33,125 nt of DNA from assembly GCF_003477885.1 (NCBI RefSeq), contig NZ_QUEE01000025.1, positions 1-33,125 on the forward strand, written 5' to 3'. The position numbers were made by a program, and so were the translations under genes. The DNA comes from Lachnotalea sp. AF33-28 (lineage in GTDB: Bacteria > Bacillota > Clostridia > Lachnospirales > Lachnospiraceae). The notes beneath the pieces are model-generated. The model searched no databases, had not been told where the DNA came from, and worked only from the letters and a program-made list of their open reading frames with translations. This document shows positions 7,373 to 15,457 of this stretch, in pieces. Every line of letters starts with the position of its first letter. The first letter of the stretch is position 1.

Positions 7373-8065
7373 TCAGAGCAGCAGCCGTTTCATCACATCC
7401 ACGCTGTACTTTCTTCCTACAGGAAGCACCGTCCCGTTTTCCAGCTCCAGCTCCGTACCTGCAAACCGTCTGACGCGTCCGGCGTTTACCAGAAAACTCC
7501 GGTGGCAACGCACGAACATGCCCGCCTCCAGCTGTTTCAGCACACCGTCCAGGCTTTCGTAAAATATGTACTCACACTCCACGGCATACAGGTGAATCAG
7601 CCGTTTTTCGCTCTCCATATACAGGATATCCTTCTGACGCACTCTGTGTATTTCCCGTTCAAACTGAAACGTAAATACCGAGCCGTCCCCCAGTTCCCTG
7701 ATACAGTCTCCAATCACCCTTCCAAGCTGCTGTTCCATCTGGTTTTTCAGCAGATAACGGAAGGCTTTCACCTCATAGCCGGTCTGCATGTAATCCAGGT
7801 AGCTGGTGATAAATACAATCAGCCCGCCGCAGTCCATTTCCCGCAGCTTTCGGGCAGCCTCCATGCCGTTCATATCCTTCATCATGATATCCAGAAACAA
7901 CAGCTGGAAGGTCCAGCCGCCCTGCGCGGCGTGAATCAGTTCCTCGGCGCTCCGGTATTCCTTTATATCCATGTCTATACTGTCCGCAATGGAAAAGGCG
8001 GTCAGTTTTTCTCTGATCTGCCTGCAGTATATCTCTTCATCATCGCATATTGCAACCGTAATCAC
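7373..8065 (-). CDS. LytTR-family response regulator (AgrA/VirR-like)
   Basis: A 230-residue regulator. The receiver domain (about 1-120) has the acidic pair D8-D9 and phosphoacceptor D59 (LLFLDIMM), with the Thr/Ser switch in FITSY. The C-terminal LytTR DNA-binding domain (about 130-230) shows the family pattern: KDILYMESEKR, FVRCHRSFLVN and LPVGRKY. The start is GTG at 8065 with AGGGGGG six bases upstream. It is the first gene of the two-component transcript with its kinase downstream. It probably binds the 21-bp-spaced repeats at 6150-6180 and switches on the ABC/peptidase operon. Confidence 0.93.
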   Translation of the reverse strand: MITVAICDDEEIYCRQIREKLTAFSIADSIDMDIKEYRSAEELIHAAQGGWTFQLLFLDIMMKDMNGMEAARKLREMDCGGLIVFITSYLDYMQTGYEVKAFRYLLKNQMEQQLGRVIGDCIRELGDGSVFTFQFEREIHRVRQKDILYMESEKRLIHLYAVECEYIFYESLDGVLKQLEAGMFVRCHRSFLVNAGRVRRFAGTELELENGTVLPVGRKYSVDVMKRLLL

Positions 8066-8118
8066 AGTCTGCCCCCCTGTCTGCGGTCCCGCTGTTTCTT
8101 TTTTGGCGGCGCTATCTT

Positions 8119-8147
8119 ATTATGGCATGATTGTCCCCTGTTTGCAA
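8119..8147 (-). promoter_or_regulatory. promoter of the LytTR/GHKL two-component operon
   Basis: On the minus strand TTGCAA (8142-8147), a 17-bp spacer and CATAAT (8119-8124) preceded by TGC form a near-consensus vegetative promoter with an extended -10, about 55 bp upstream of the GTG start. No 21-bp-spaced LytTR boxes are seen here, so the two-component pair may be expressed constitutively. Confidence 0.55.
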
Positions 8148-8190
8148 CGGATTCTTACAGCGGCGATGTCCAATTCCCCCATGAAACCAT

Positions 8191-8245
8191 AAAACGCGCC
8201 CTGATCAAACGAATAAACACCGTCTGTTTCAGGGCGCGCTTTTTA
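8191..8245. terminator. bidirectional rho-independent terminator after cassette 1
   Basis: A perfect 10-bp GC-rich stem (CGCGCCCTGA at 8195-8204, TCAGGGCGCG at 8229-8238) is followed by TTTTT on the plus strand and TTTT on the minus strand. It lies 35 bp past the stop of the binding-protein gene at 8281 and separates the sugar cassette from the two-component operon. Confidence 0.8.
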
Positions 8246-8280
8246 AGGCGCTGCCTGGGGTGATTTAATTGCTTTCAGCA

Positions 8281-9966
8281 TTATTTATTCTGCATCTCCA
8301 GAACTTCCTTCACCGTATTCTGATAATCTTCAATTCTGGATTCATACAGTTCCTGCGCTCCCATGGCATTAATATCTTCCATAAATTTCAAACGCATTGT
8401 TTCAAATTCTTCATCCGTTTCCGCCAGCACCATTTTCGGTATATTCGTCAATACATAGTCCTGAATTCTGGAATCGATTTCCTTCAAATCACCTGTATAG
8501 GCCTGGAGCCCTTTCTGCCACGCTTCATCCCAGATATGGTAGCCCGCCTTCGTATAATTCTGCACCGGCGCTGTGATGCCGTACTGATCGCAGTATTCCT
8601 TGACCACTCCGGTGCATTTGTATTTTTCGAAATAGGACGCGGTCTTTGAAAGAGCGATAGGCTGATTTGTATCTTCGTTCATGAACGGTCCGAAAAAGCT
8701 GCCAAACAGCACGGCTTCCGCGGTTCCGTCATTGAGTCCCTGCACATACGCGTCCAGATACTGCGGTTCGCCGTCAATGATATCCCAGTTCTCACCCTGC
8801 ACTCCATTCTGGAACAGATAAGAGCCCTCATAGGACCACGCATAGTTCAGCAATTCCATCGCGCGCTCCGGATACTTGCATTTTTTGCTGATCGCATAGG
8901 GATCCGCGCCCGGAGTATAAGCATAGCTGCAGGTAAAGGAATCATTCTCAAAATTTTCAAAAGTCACCGGCAGAAACGTCTTATTCGGATCGTTCATGAC
9001 CGGAACGGTAGCGAACCAGCTAAACGGCGCATAGAGCACCTGGCCTGCCTGTATCTTTTCTACCCACTGGTCATATTTCATCGTCACGCATTCCGGATCC
9101 AGGATTCCCATCTGATACGCTTTATTCCAATATTGAAAGAGCTGCCAGGTCGGTGAATCCGCATTCTCCATCGCATTGATATAACCGGTAACATCATAGA
9201 TGTTGGTCCCAACCAGTCCATAATTGTCCAGCTTGCGGAAACCGATAAACGCCTCAGCCGAACTTAGGGAAAAAGTGTTCCACCCCGGATCTGCCAGGCA
9301 GCCGCTGACTGCATACACCTTTTTCCCGTCCTCTGTTTCCGGATAAGCATCCTGCATCTGCTTTAACACATCCAGCATCTGATCCATATTCTCTATCTTG
9401 GGCGCGCCGATCTGATTATAAATATCCCAGCGGATATAAGGCGCCACCGTCGGGAAACTGGAGTCATAATCCTCACCGGCGCGCAGCCCGATAAAATACA
9501 GCTGTCCGCTTTCATCGCTGTAATACTTTTTTGAAAATTCCAGCGCCTGCTGCCCCGCTTTCTTATTGTTTATTTCCCCTCCGTATTGCTCCACCAAGCC
9601 GTCTAACGGGATGATCTGTTCCGAATCTACCAATAGCTGCCTCTGTTCCGGCGTAATCCCCACCACAATATCCGGCAGATCATCCGAGGCGATCAGAGCG
9701 TTTAGCTCAGCAGTCAAATCCATCCCGCTGGTGGAAATGATATCCATCGTGATCCCCAGCTTCTCCTCAACAGCCTTCGTAACGGGATCATCCTGTACCC
9801 CCGACATCTGAGCGACACCGTTCATCAATACGGTCAGTTTTACTTTTTCTCCTGTAGATCCGCCTTCCGCCGATGCGCCTGAATCCCTCCCGGCACATCC
9901 TGTAACCAGCGATGCGAGCATTGCGGACATCACAAGAAATATCCACATTTTCTTTCCCATCTTCAT
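8281..9966 (-). CDS. extracellular solute-binding lipoprotein of sugar ABC cassette 1
   Basis: A 561-residue family-1 solute-binding lipoprotein. The signal peptide ends in LVTGC, with the lipidated Cys at 24. The sequence has the features of large LplA/YtcQ-like binding proteins: KLTVLMNG near the start, a long mature domain rich in Trp and Tyr, and the YLDAYVQGLNDG segment late in the protein. GAGAGGG precedes the ATG at 9966. It is the third gene of a minus-strand operon after two permeases (gap of 76 bp), ending at the terminator at 8191-8245. Expected role: capture of an oligosaccharide for the LplB/YtcP-type permeases; the sugar cannot be deduced. Confidence 0.92.
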   Translation of the reverse strand: MKMGKKMWIFLVMSAMLASLVTGCAGRDSGASAEGGSTGEKVKLTVLMNGVAQMSGVQDDPVTKAVEEKLGITMDIISTSGMDLTAELNALIASDDLPDIVVGITPEQRQLLVDSEQIIPLDGLVEQYGGEINNKKAGQQALEFSKKYYSDESGQLYFIGLRAGEDYDSSFPTVAPYIRWDIYNQIGAPKIENMDQMLDVLKQMQDAYPETEDGKKVYAVSGCLADPGWNTFSLSSAEAFIGFRKLDNYGLVGTNIYDVTGYINAMENADSPTWQLFQYWNKAYQMGILDPECVTMKYDQWVEKIQAGQVLYAPFSWFATVPVMNDPNKTFLPVTFENFENDSFTCSYAYTPGADPYAISKKCKYPERAMELLNYAWSYEGSYLFQNGVQGENWDIIDGEPQYLDAYVQGLNDGTAEAVLFGSFFGPFMNEDTNQPIALSKTASYFEKYKCTGVVKEYCDQYGITAPVQNYTKAGYHIWDEAWQKGLQAYTGDLKEIDSRIQDYVLTNIPKMVLAETDEEFETMRLKFMEDINAMGAQELYESRIEDYQNTVKEVLEMQNK

Positions 9967-10042
9967 TCCATTACCCTCTCTTTCATTTATTAATATAAAT
10001 GCTGCGCATTATATTTCCGGCTTTGCTCCTTTCCGGGCACAC

Positions 10043-10936
10043 CTATCCCTTCACCGAGCCTACAAGGATTCCCTTGACGAAAAATTTCTGAAAAAACGGG
10101 TACACAAGCATGATCGGAATCATGGTAATCACGGATATGCATGCCTTCATGCTTAAAGCGCTGGTCCGGTTGGCCCGGGCAGCTGCTGTATTGATATCGT
10201 TTATGAGGGTGGAATCCATGCTCTGCAGATACTCCAGAAGCAAAAGCTGCAGCGTTTTTAAATTCCTGTCCCTCACCAGATAAAAATTATCCTGCCAGCT
10301 GTTCCATTGGTTCACCGCGCTGAAAACAGCCACCGTCGCCAGCACCGGCACACAGACCGGAAAGATGATTTTCGTAAATACCGTAAAGTATCCGGCGCCG
10401 TCCATCCTGGCGGCTTCCTCCAGTTCGGCCGGGATTCCTTCGATATAAGTTTTAATCAATATGACATAAAACGCCACCACTGCGGACGGCAGTATGTACA
10501 GCAGATAATTATTCTTAAGCCCATAGGCCTTCATCACGATGAAATAGGGGATGATCCCTGCATTCAGGTACATCGTGATCACCAGCATCCGGTAGAATAT
10601 CTTCCTGCCGATCAGTTCCTTTTTGGTCAGAAGATATGCGAAAAACGAGGAACAGCATATGGTGATCAGCGTGCCCGACACCGCCCTGGATGCGGAGACA
10701 AACGCCGCCAGAAGAATGTCCGCCTTACGAAACAGCACTTTATAATTTTCCACAGTGAAGCCCGCCGGAAACAGCCATATATCCTGTCTGGCGGCCTGTG
10801 TACTGTTACTTAAGGAATAAATGATCAGATAGTAAAACGGATACATGCAAAGCAGCGCAAACGCCCCTAATATCAGGACATTGCATACATCAAACGGACG
10901 GATACGATAACGTTTGTAACTTTTATTCCCTTTCAT
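10043..10936 (-). CDS. carbohydrate ABC permease, YtcP/LplC-like (cassette 1)
   Basis: A 297-residue inner-membrane permease of the CUT1 type with about six helices. The EAA loop that docks the ATPase is seen as ELEEAARMDGAGYF, and the C-terminus FVKGILVGSVKG is typical of the YtcP branch. An ATG at 10954 is in frame, but AAAGGAG lies between it and a second ATG at 10936 with 7-nt spacing, so the start is placed at 10936. It follows the LplB-like permease with a 24-bp gap and pairs with it as a heterodimer. No ATPase gene is nearby, so a shared MsmX-like ATPase is expected. Confidence 0.92.
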   Translation of the reverse strand: MKGNKSYKRYRIRPFDVCNVLILGAFALLCMYPFYYLIIYSLSNSTQAARQDIWLFPAGFTVENYKVLFRKADILLAAFVSASRAVSGTLITICCSSFFAYLLTKKELIGRKIFYRMLVITMYLNAGIIPYFIVMKAYGLKNNYLLYILPSAVVAFYVILIKTYIEGIPAELEEAARMDGAGYFTVFTKIIFPVCVPVLATVAVFSAVNQWNSWQDNFYLVRDRNLKTLQLLLLEYLQSMDSTLINDINTAAARANRTSALSMKACISVITMIPIMLVYPFFQKFFVKGILVGSVKG

Positions 10937-10960
10937 ACTGCGGCTCCTTTTCATTTACGC

Positions 10961-11887
10961 TTATATAACAGAATTTCCTGTCAGCTTTTTCGCCAGCTTA
11001 TTGACCGTAAACAGCAGCACAATGCTGACGATGGACTGGCTCATGCCGATGGCCGTAGCGAAGGAAATCTCCCCGTTTCCAAGGCCGATACGGTAGGCAT
11101 AGGTGGACAGTACCTCCAGCTGCTCCGATACCATCGGATTATAAAATACATAGAACTGATCAAACCCCGCATTGGCAATGCTGCTGACATTCAGCACAAG
11201 CAATACAAAAAAAGTGGGCAGAATCCCCTGCAGCGTGATGTAGAGCATTTTCTGAAAACGGTTTGCGCCGTCAACATCCGCGGCATCGTATAACTCCGGA
11301 TCGATCCCCGCAATGGCGGACATATAGATGATTGCACTCCATCCGATGCTCTTCCACACTCCCAGCAGCATCTGGAAGATATACGCGGCATCCGCATTGG
11401 AGAGCAGGTTGGCGGATTCCTTTAGGATGCCGGCCCTAACCAGGATCTGATTGATCTGCCCTTGTGAGCTGAAGAACATAAAGCAGATGGAAAAGACCAG
11501 TATCCATGATATAAAATTGGGAAATGACGACATGGTCTGTATCGTTCTTTTGATCTTTGAATTTCTGATTTCCGACAAAAAGATCGCAAACACCGCCGGA
11601 AGGGGCGCCGTTAAAATACCCAGAACGCCAAAAATCATAGAATTTCGAAAAGCTGCGATGAATCTGCTGCCGTGCGCAAACAGCTTTTTAAAATTTTCAA
11701 GTCCCACAAAGGTCTGCTCCCAGACAGCCTTCCCGGCCTTATAATCCATAAAGGCATACAGCCACCCAAACAGCTGGGCATAATAAAACACAATGATAAA
11801 CAGGACAAACGGCAGCGCCATAAGCAGCAGCCTGACCTCAGACTTTTTTAATTTTCTTCTGCCGCCCCGCTTTTGCAATGCATCCAT
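10961..11887 (-). CDS. carbohydrate ABC permease, LplB-like (cassette 1)
   Basis: A 308-residue CUT1 permease with about six membrane helices; the first follows a basic N-terminus (KRGGRRKLKKSE). The EAA loop reads DPELYDAADVDGANRFQ. GAGGGGGAG precedes the ATG at 11887. It is the first gene of cassette 1 (LplB-like, YtcP-like, binding protein) and is divergent from a YesM/YesN-type two-component system, which very likely controls it. A good -10 (TATAAT) lies about 65 bp upstream. Confidence 0.93.
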   Translation of the reverse strand: MDALQKRGGRRKLKKSEVRLLLMALPFVLFIIVFYYAQLFGWLYAFMDYKAGKAVWEQTFVGLENFKKLFAHGSRFIAAFRNSMIFGVLGILTAPLPAVFAIFLSEIRNSKIKRTIQTMSSFPNFISWILVFSICFMFFSSQGQINQILVRAGILKESANLLSNADAAYIFQMLLGVWKSIGWSAIIYMSAIAGIDPELYDAADVDGANRFQKMLYITLQGILPTFFVLLVLNVSSIANAGFDQFYVFYNPMVSEQLEVLSTYAYRIGLGNGEISFATAIGMSQSIVSIVLLFTVNKLAKKLTGNSVI

Positions 11888-11951
11888 AAAGCTCTCCCCC
11901 TCACAATTTACTCCATAAATTTTCAGTCTGTTTTCCTCCCGGTCAAAAAGT

Positions 11952-11981
11952 ATTATAACCGCGGCTTAGACCCGGATACAA
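11952..11981 (-). promoter_or_regulatory. promoter of sugar cassette 1
   Basis: On the minus strand a perfect TATAAT (11952-11957) sits 18 bp from a weak TTGTAT (11976-11981). The weak -35 and an inverted repeat 19 bp further upstream (12000-12024) fit activation by the divergent AraC-type response regulator. Confidence 0.5.
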
Positions 11982-11999
11982 TGGAAAAAATTACATGTT

Positions 12000-12024
12000 A
12001 GTGCATTTTTTATACTTATGCACT
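12000..12024. promoter_or_regulatory. inverted repeat in the divergent cassette 1 / YesMN region
   Basis: AGTGCAT at 12000-12006 and ATGCACT at 12018-12024 form a 7-bp inverted repeat with an 11-bp AT-rich spacer. It sits upstream of both divergent promoters, a good position for a regulator site. No binding data can be read from the sequence. Confidence 0.4.
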
Positions 12025-12043
12025 TTCTCATCTATGGATTTTG

Positions 12044-12073
12044 TTGATTTTTACCCTTCCTTTATGTTAAAGT
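12044..12073 (+). promoter_or_regulatory. possible promoter of the YesM/YesN-type pair
   Basis: TTGATT (12044-12049), an 18-bp spacer and TAAAGT (12068-12073) preceded by TGT (extended -10) lie 42 bp upstream of the kinase ATG. Matches are moderate. Confidence 0.4.
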
Positions 12074-12114
12074 AAAATACGGCACTCTATGGAAGATACG
12101 GCGGGGGGACTACT

Positions 12115-13965
12115 ATGTACACAAAAATCAAAAGCTCTGTTTTCTCTAAACTCATACTGTTTTTCGCAGTTGTGCTTTTTATTTCTTTCACAGCAATATT
12201 GATTTACAGCAGCCAATATCTCAATCAAAAGGCTGGGAATACGCTGCAGACAGAGAGCATCCGGGCGATCAACCGCATGAACAACTATATCAACGAGAAA
12301 TACATCACTTCCCAACGCATCCTCGCCTCCCTCTATAAGAATAAATATTACAGCATCATACCGTCTTATCTGACCTCGCCTGCAGATGACACACATGTAA
12401 GGCAGAATTTCGCTTCAACGCTGGACGAATTTCTACAGTTTCATTTTTCATCCGATAAAGATATAGTGAATATTGCGCTGGAAATTTACGGGGATCAGAG
12501 CATCTATCTGCTGAATAAAGAGGCGAAACGGAGAAGAAATCTGGAGGATGCGCTCCGGGAACAGATGAACGGATATCAGAAGACGGCAAAGGATTACGGA
12601 GTCACCTTATTTCCCGCTTACACCAGTGTCCTTTCCCCCTACAGCGGACCGGTAATTCCCATGGTATGCCGCATAAAGAGTACGGACCTGGCGGCGGACC
12701 CCGGGTGTATTCTGGTGGATTTCTCCTGCAGGAGCATGGAGGATGAACTTGCGGACTATTCTTCCGAATTTCCTTCCTCCACCCTGTACATCCTGGATTC
12801 CCACGGCACCGTCATCTATGATTCTTCGACGGCGCTGACCGGTCAGCCCTATCCCGGATTTTCCCGCCTGACAGCAGACGATATACCCCCGGGCGGCATG
12901 GAGGACGGTGAACTGTATACGAACCTGGAATATAACGGCAGCCTGGATCTGTATTTTGTATCCGTTCATCCTCTGCACAGCATCTACAGGACCCTTAAGC
13001 CACAGAAAACTTTTATCTATGCTGGGATTATGACGCTCACCGCCGTATCTCTGTTCAGCATCCTGCTGTTTTCCAGACAGTATTTCCGCAGGATTTCCGC
13101 CATCTGCTGCGCCATACGTGAAATCCGGTCCGGAAATCTGACGGTGCGCATTAAGTCCCCCGGCCAGACAGATGAGCTTTCGCTGATCTCGGATAATCTG
13201 AACGATATGTGCGGCAGGCTGGAACATATGATACAAGAGGTTTACATCAGCCAGATTGAAGCACAGTCCAGTGAGATTCTAAGAAAAGACGCCGAATTAA
13301 AACAGAGGGCCGCCGAGCTGTATGCGCTTCAGACACAGATCAACCCCCATTTTCTCTATAATACATTGGAATCCATCCGGATGAGAGCACTCTCCTTTGG
13401 CAACAGGGATGTCGCGCAGATGGTCTATCTGCTGTCCACACTGTTTAAACAAAGTCTGAAAACCGGTTTTGTCACCGGTATACCGGAAGAGCTGGATACC
13501 TGCCGTCTGTATCTGGAGCTCACCTCATACCGCTATAAGGATAAGATTGACACAGAGATCGAGGTGGACGAGAATGTCCAGGAATGCGGAATCATACGGC
13601 ATATACTGCAGCCCATCATTGAAAATGCGCTCTGTCACGGCCTTGCACCCGGCAGCGCCCACAACGCGATCCTCATAGCGATCGGCCAGGAGGGCGGGGA
13701 TATCCTGATTCGGATAAAGGATAACGGCACAGGCATTTCACCGGAACGATTGAACCAGCTGAAGATTCAGTTGAACACCCAGACCTCCCCCCAGGAAAAT
13801 CGGATCGGCCTCTCCAACGTCCACCAGCGCATCACCGGGATTTTTGGCTGCGGCTACGGCGTCGGTCTGGACAGCATTCCCGGCGAAGGTACAACGGTAA
13901 CCATTCGCATACCCTATATGACTGTAAAGGAGATGGAAAATTATGTTCAAAGTTTTGCTTGCTGA
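12115..13965 (+). CDS. YesM-type sensor histidine kinase
   Basis: A 616-residue membrane kinase. One helix near residues 12-32, a large extracellular sensor region (about 35-297), a second helix (about 299-321), a HAMP-like segment ending in RLEHMIQEV, a coiled linker, then the His_kinase domain with QINPHFLYNTLE (His 412). The ATPase part has IIENALCHG, DNGTGIS and RIGLSNVHQRI. The ATG has GCGGGGGGA upstream. It overlaps the following AraC-type response regulator by 23 bp, so the pair is co-translated. By position it senses the substrate of cassette 1, possibly through the binding protein, and signals to the regulator. Confidence 0.94.
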   Translation: MYTKIKSSVFSKLILFFAVVLFISFTAILIYSSQYLNQKAGNTLQTESIRAINRMNNYINEKYITSQRILASLYKNKYYSIIPSYLTSPADDTHVRQNFASTLDEFLQFHFSSDKDIVNIALEIYGDQSIYLLNKEAKRRRNLEDALREQMNGYQKTAKDYGVTLFPAYTSVLSPYSGPVIPMVCRIKSTDLAADPGCILVDFSCRSMEDELADYSSEFPSSTLYILDSHGTVIYDSSTALTGQPYPGFSRLTADDIPPGGMEDGELYTNLEYNGSLDLYFVSVHPLHSIYRTLKPQKTFIYAGIMTLTAVSLFSILLFSRQYFRRISAICCAIREIRSGNLTVRIKSPGQTDELSLISDNLNDMCGRLEHMIQEVYISQIEAQSSEILRKDAELKQRAAELYALQTQINPHFLYNTLESIRMRALSFGNRDVAQMVYLLSTLFKQSLKTGFVTGIPEELDTCRLYLELTSYRYKDKIDTEIEVDENVQECGIIRHILQPIIENALCHGLAPGSAHNAILIAIGQEGGDILIRIKDNGTGISPERLNQLKIQLNTQTSPQENRIGLSNVHQRITGIFGCGYGVGLDSIPGEGTTVTIRIPYMTVKEMENYVQSFAC

Positions 13966-15454
13966 TGACGATCCGTTTATACTGGAAGGACTGCATTACA
14001 TCGTGGACTGGAAATCCCTCGGACTTGAAATCACCGCAGCAGTGTCAAACGGAAAAGATGCCATGGATTATATCATCTGTCATACGGTGCACATCCTGCT
14101 CACCGACATTAAAATGCCCGGGGTGGACGGCATCTCCTTAATACGCTGGATACGCGGGAAAGGCTACGACATACGCTGCATTATTTTAAGCGGGTATGAT
14201 GATTATCCTTATATGAAACAGGCTCTTCATCTGGATATAGAGAACTATCTGATTAAATCGGTAAATGAGAACGAACTGTCCCGGACTCTGGAGAATATTG
14301 TGGAAAAGCTGGAACAGGGCAGCCGGAATTTGCTGCTGCCTTCCGAAAATATCCTGAAAGAAAATGTACTGCTTCGATGGGCGACCGGGCGCATCACCCG
14401 TAGAGAATTGGAAGAAAGGATGAACTTTCTGGAACTGCCTGTAAACGGTGTTTATTATCAGGTCTGCGTGCTGCGCGTGCCGGATGCCGCCGATTCAAAC
14501 GCAGCACTGCCTGTATCCGAAAATTCCTATAGGTTCCGGGATCTTGACGGGGATCTGGTCTTGATACAGTCGCAAGAGGACCCCGCCGGACTTGAGGAGG
14601 CGGTAAAACAGCTCGCCGGCAGGTTCTCCTCCGGGGCTCTGCTGTCCGGCCTTCTCACTGTCGGAAAAGCCGTCAAAGGCTCCGGAAACGTAAACGACAG
14701 TTACAGAACTGCCAAACAGCTGCAGAATTACAGTCTGATGAGTCCTGACTGCCATATGATCAGTTACGGCATTCCCAGGCCGGAGCATGAAAAATACAGC
14801 GCACCCCCAAGCTCTGATATGGAGATCTACTATCAAGCGCTCCTGCAAAACGATCCGGGCAAGGCGGAGAAGATACTCGAGCAGATCTATGGACGGGATT
14901 ATGATTACCGCGCCTATTCCTACGATTATCTGCAGGCCGCTACCCTGCGCATCTTTTTTTCATTAGCCGATGCCGCCCGTTATCTGCATCTGGATACATT
15001 GGATCTGCTGCTCCCTACGGACCTTCTGTACAAAAAAGCGGCTTCGTTTCGTTCGCGCCCGGCCCTGTATCGCTGGATATCCGATACCACTTCCGAATTT
15101 TTCCGGCTGAAAAACAGCTGCAAGGGCGCGGGTAGTCCTGTGATTGAACGGATGCACAACTATGCGGAGGCGCATTACAAAGAAGACATCAGCCTGCAGA
15201 CCATTTCCTTTGAATTTAACGCCAACGCAGCCTATCTTGGCAGGATTTTTAAGGAAGCTACCGGCCAGTCCTTCTCCAGCTATTTAAATCAGGTGCGCAT
15301 CAAAAAGGCCAAAATGCTGCTGAATGAGACCGGGTGCACCGTACATGAAATCGCAGAGCGGATCGGTTATAACAGCACCAATTATTTTGTAAATGTATTT
15401 AAGAAGTATACCGGCTGTTTTCCAAGCCAGTATCGGGAGATGCACAACAGCTGA
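13943..15454 (+). CDS. YesN-type response regulator with AraC DNA-binding domain
   Basis: A 503-residue regulator. The receiver domain at the N-terminus has the acidic pair in LLADDDPF and phosphoacceptor D55 (LLTDIKMPG). A long middle region (about 130-390) of YesN type follows. The C-terminus holds two AraC helix-turn-helices: ISLQTISFEFNANAAYLGRI and TVHEIAERIGYNSTNYFVNV, ending FPSQYREM. The start codon lies inside the kinase gene with AAGGAG upstream. It converges with the alpha-mannosidase gene with only 3 bp between the stops. It probably activates cassette 1; control of the mannosidase cassette is possible but not shown. Confidence 0.94.
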   Translation: MFKVLLADDDPFILEGLHYIVDWKSLGLEITAAVSNGKDAMDYIICHTVHILLTDIKMPGVDGISLIRWIRGKGYDIRCIILSGYDDYPYMKQALHLDIENYLIKSVNENELSRTLENIVEKLEQGSRNLLLPSENILKENVLLRWATGRITRRELEERMNFLELPVNGVYYQVCVLRVPDAADSNAALPVSENSYRFRDLDGDLVLIQSQEDPAGLEEAVKQLAGRFSSGALLSGLLTVGKAVKGSGNVNDSYRTAKQLQNYSLMSPDCHMISYGIPRPEHEKYSAPPSSDMEIYYQALLQNDPGKAEKILEQIYGRDYDYRAYSYDYLQAATLRIFFSLADAARYLHLDTLDLLLPTDLLYKKAASFRSRPALYRWISDTTSEFFRLKNSCKGAGSPVIERMHNYAEAHYKEDISLQTISFEFNANAAYLGRIFKEATGQSFSSYLNQVRIKKAKMLLNETGCTVHEIAERIGYNSTNYFVNVFKKYTGCFPSQYREMHNS

Positions 15455-15457
15455 AAT

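Noticed and set aside
6194..8065. The two-component pair considered as part of a full agr quorum-sensing locus
   Set aside because: No AgrB-type membrane peptidase and no AgrD-like small peptide gene is found on either side.
9985..10000. ATTTAT-TAAT-ATAAAT inverted repeat before the cassette 1 binding-protein gene
   Set aside because: It is short and purely AT, and is expected by chance in such a sequence; no T-run or promoter makes it meaningful.
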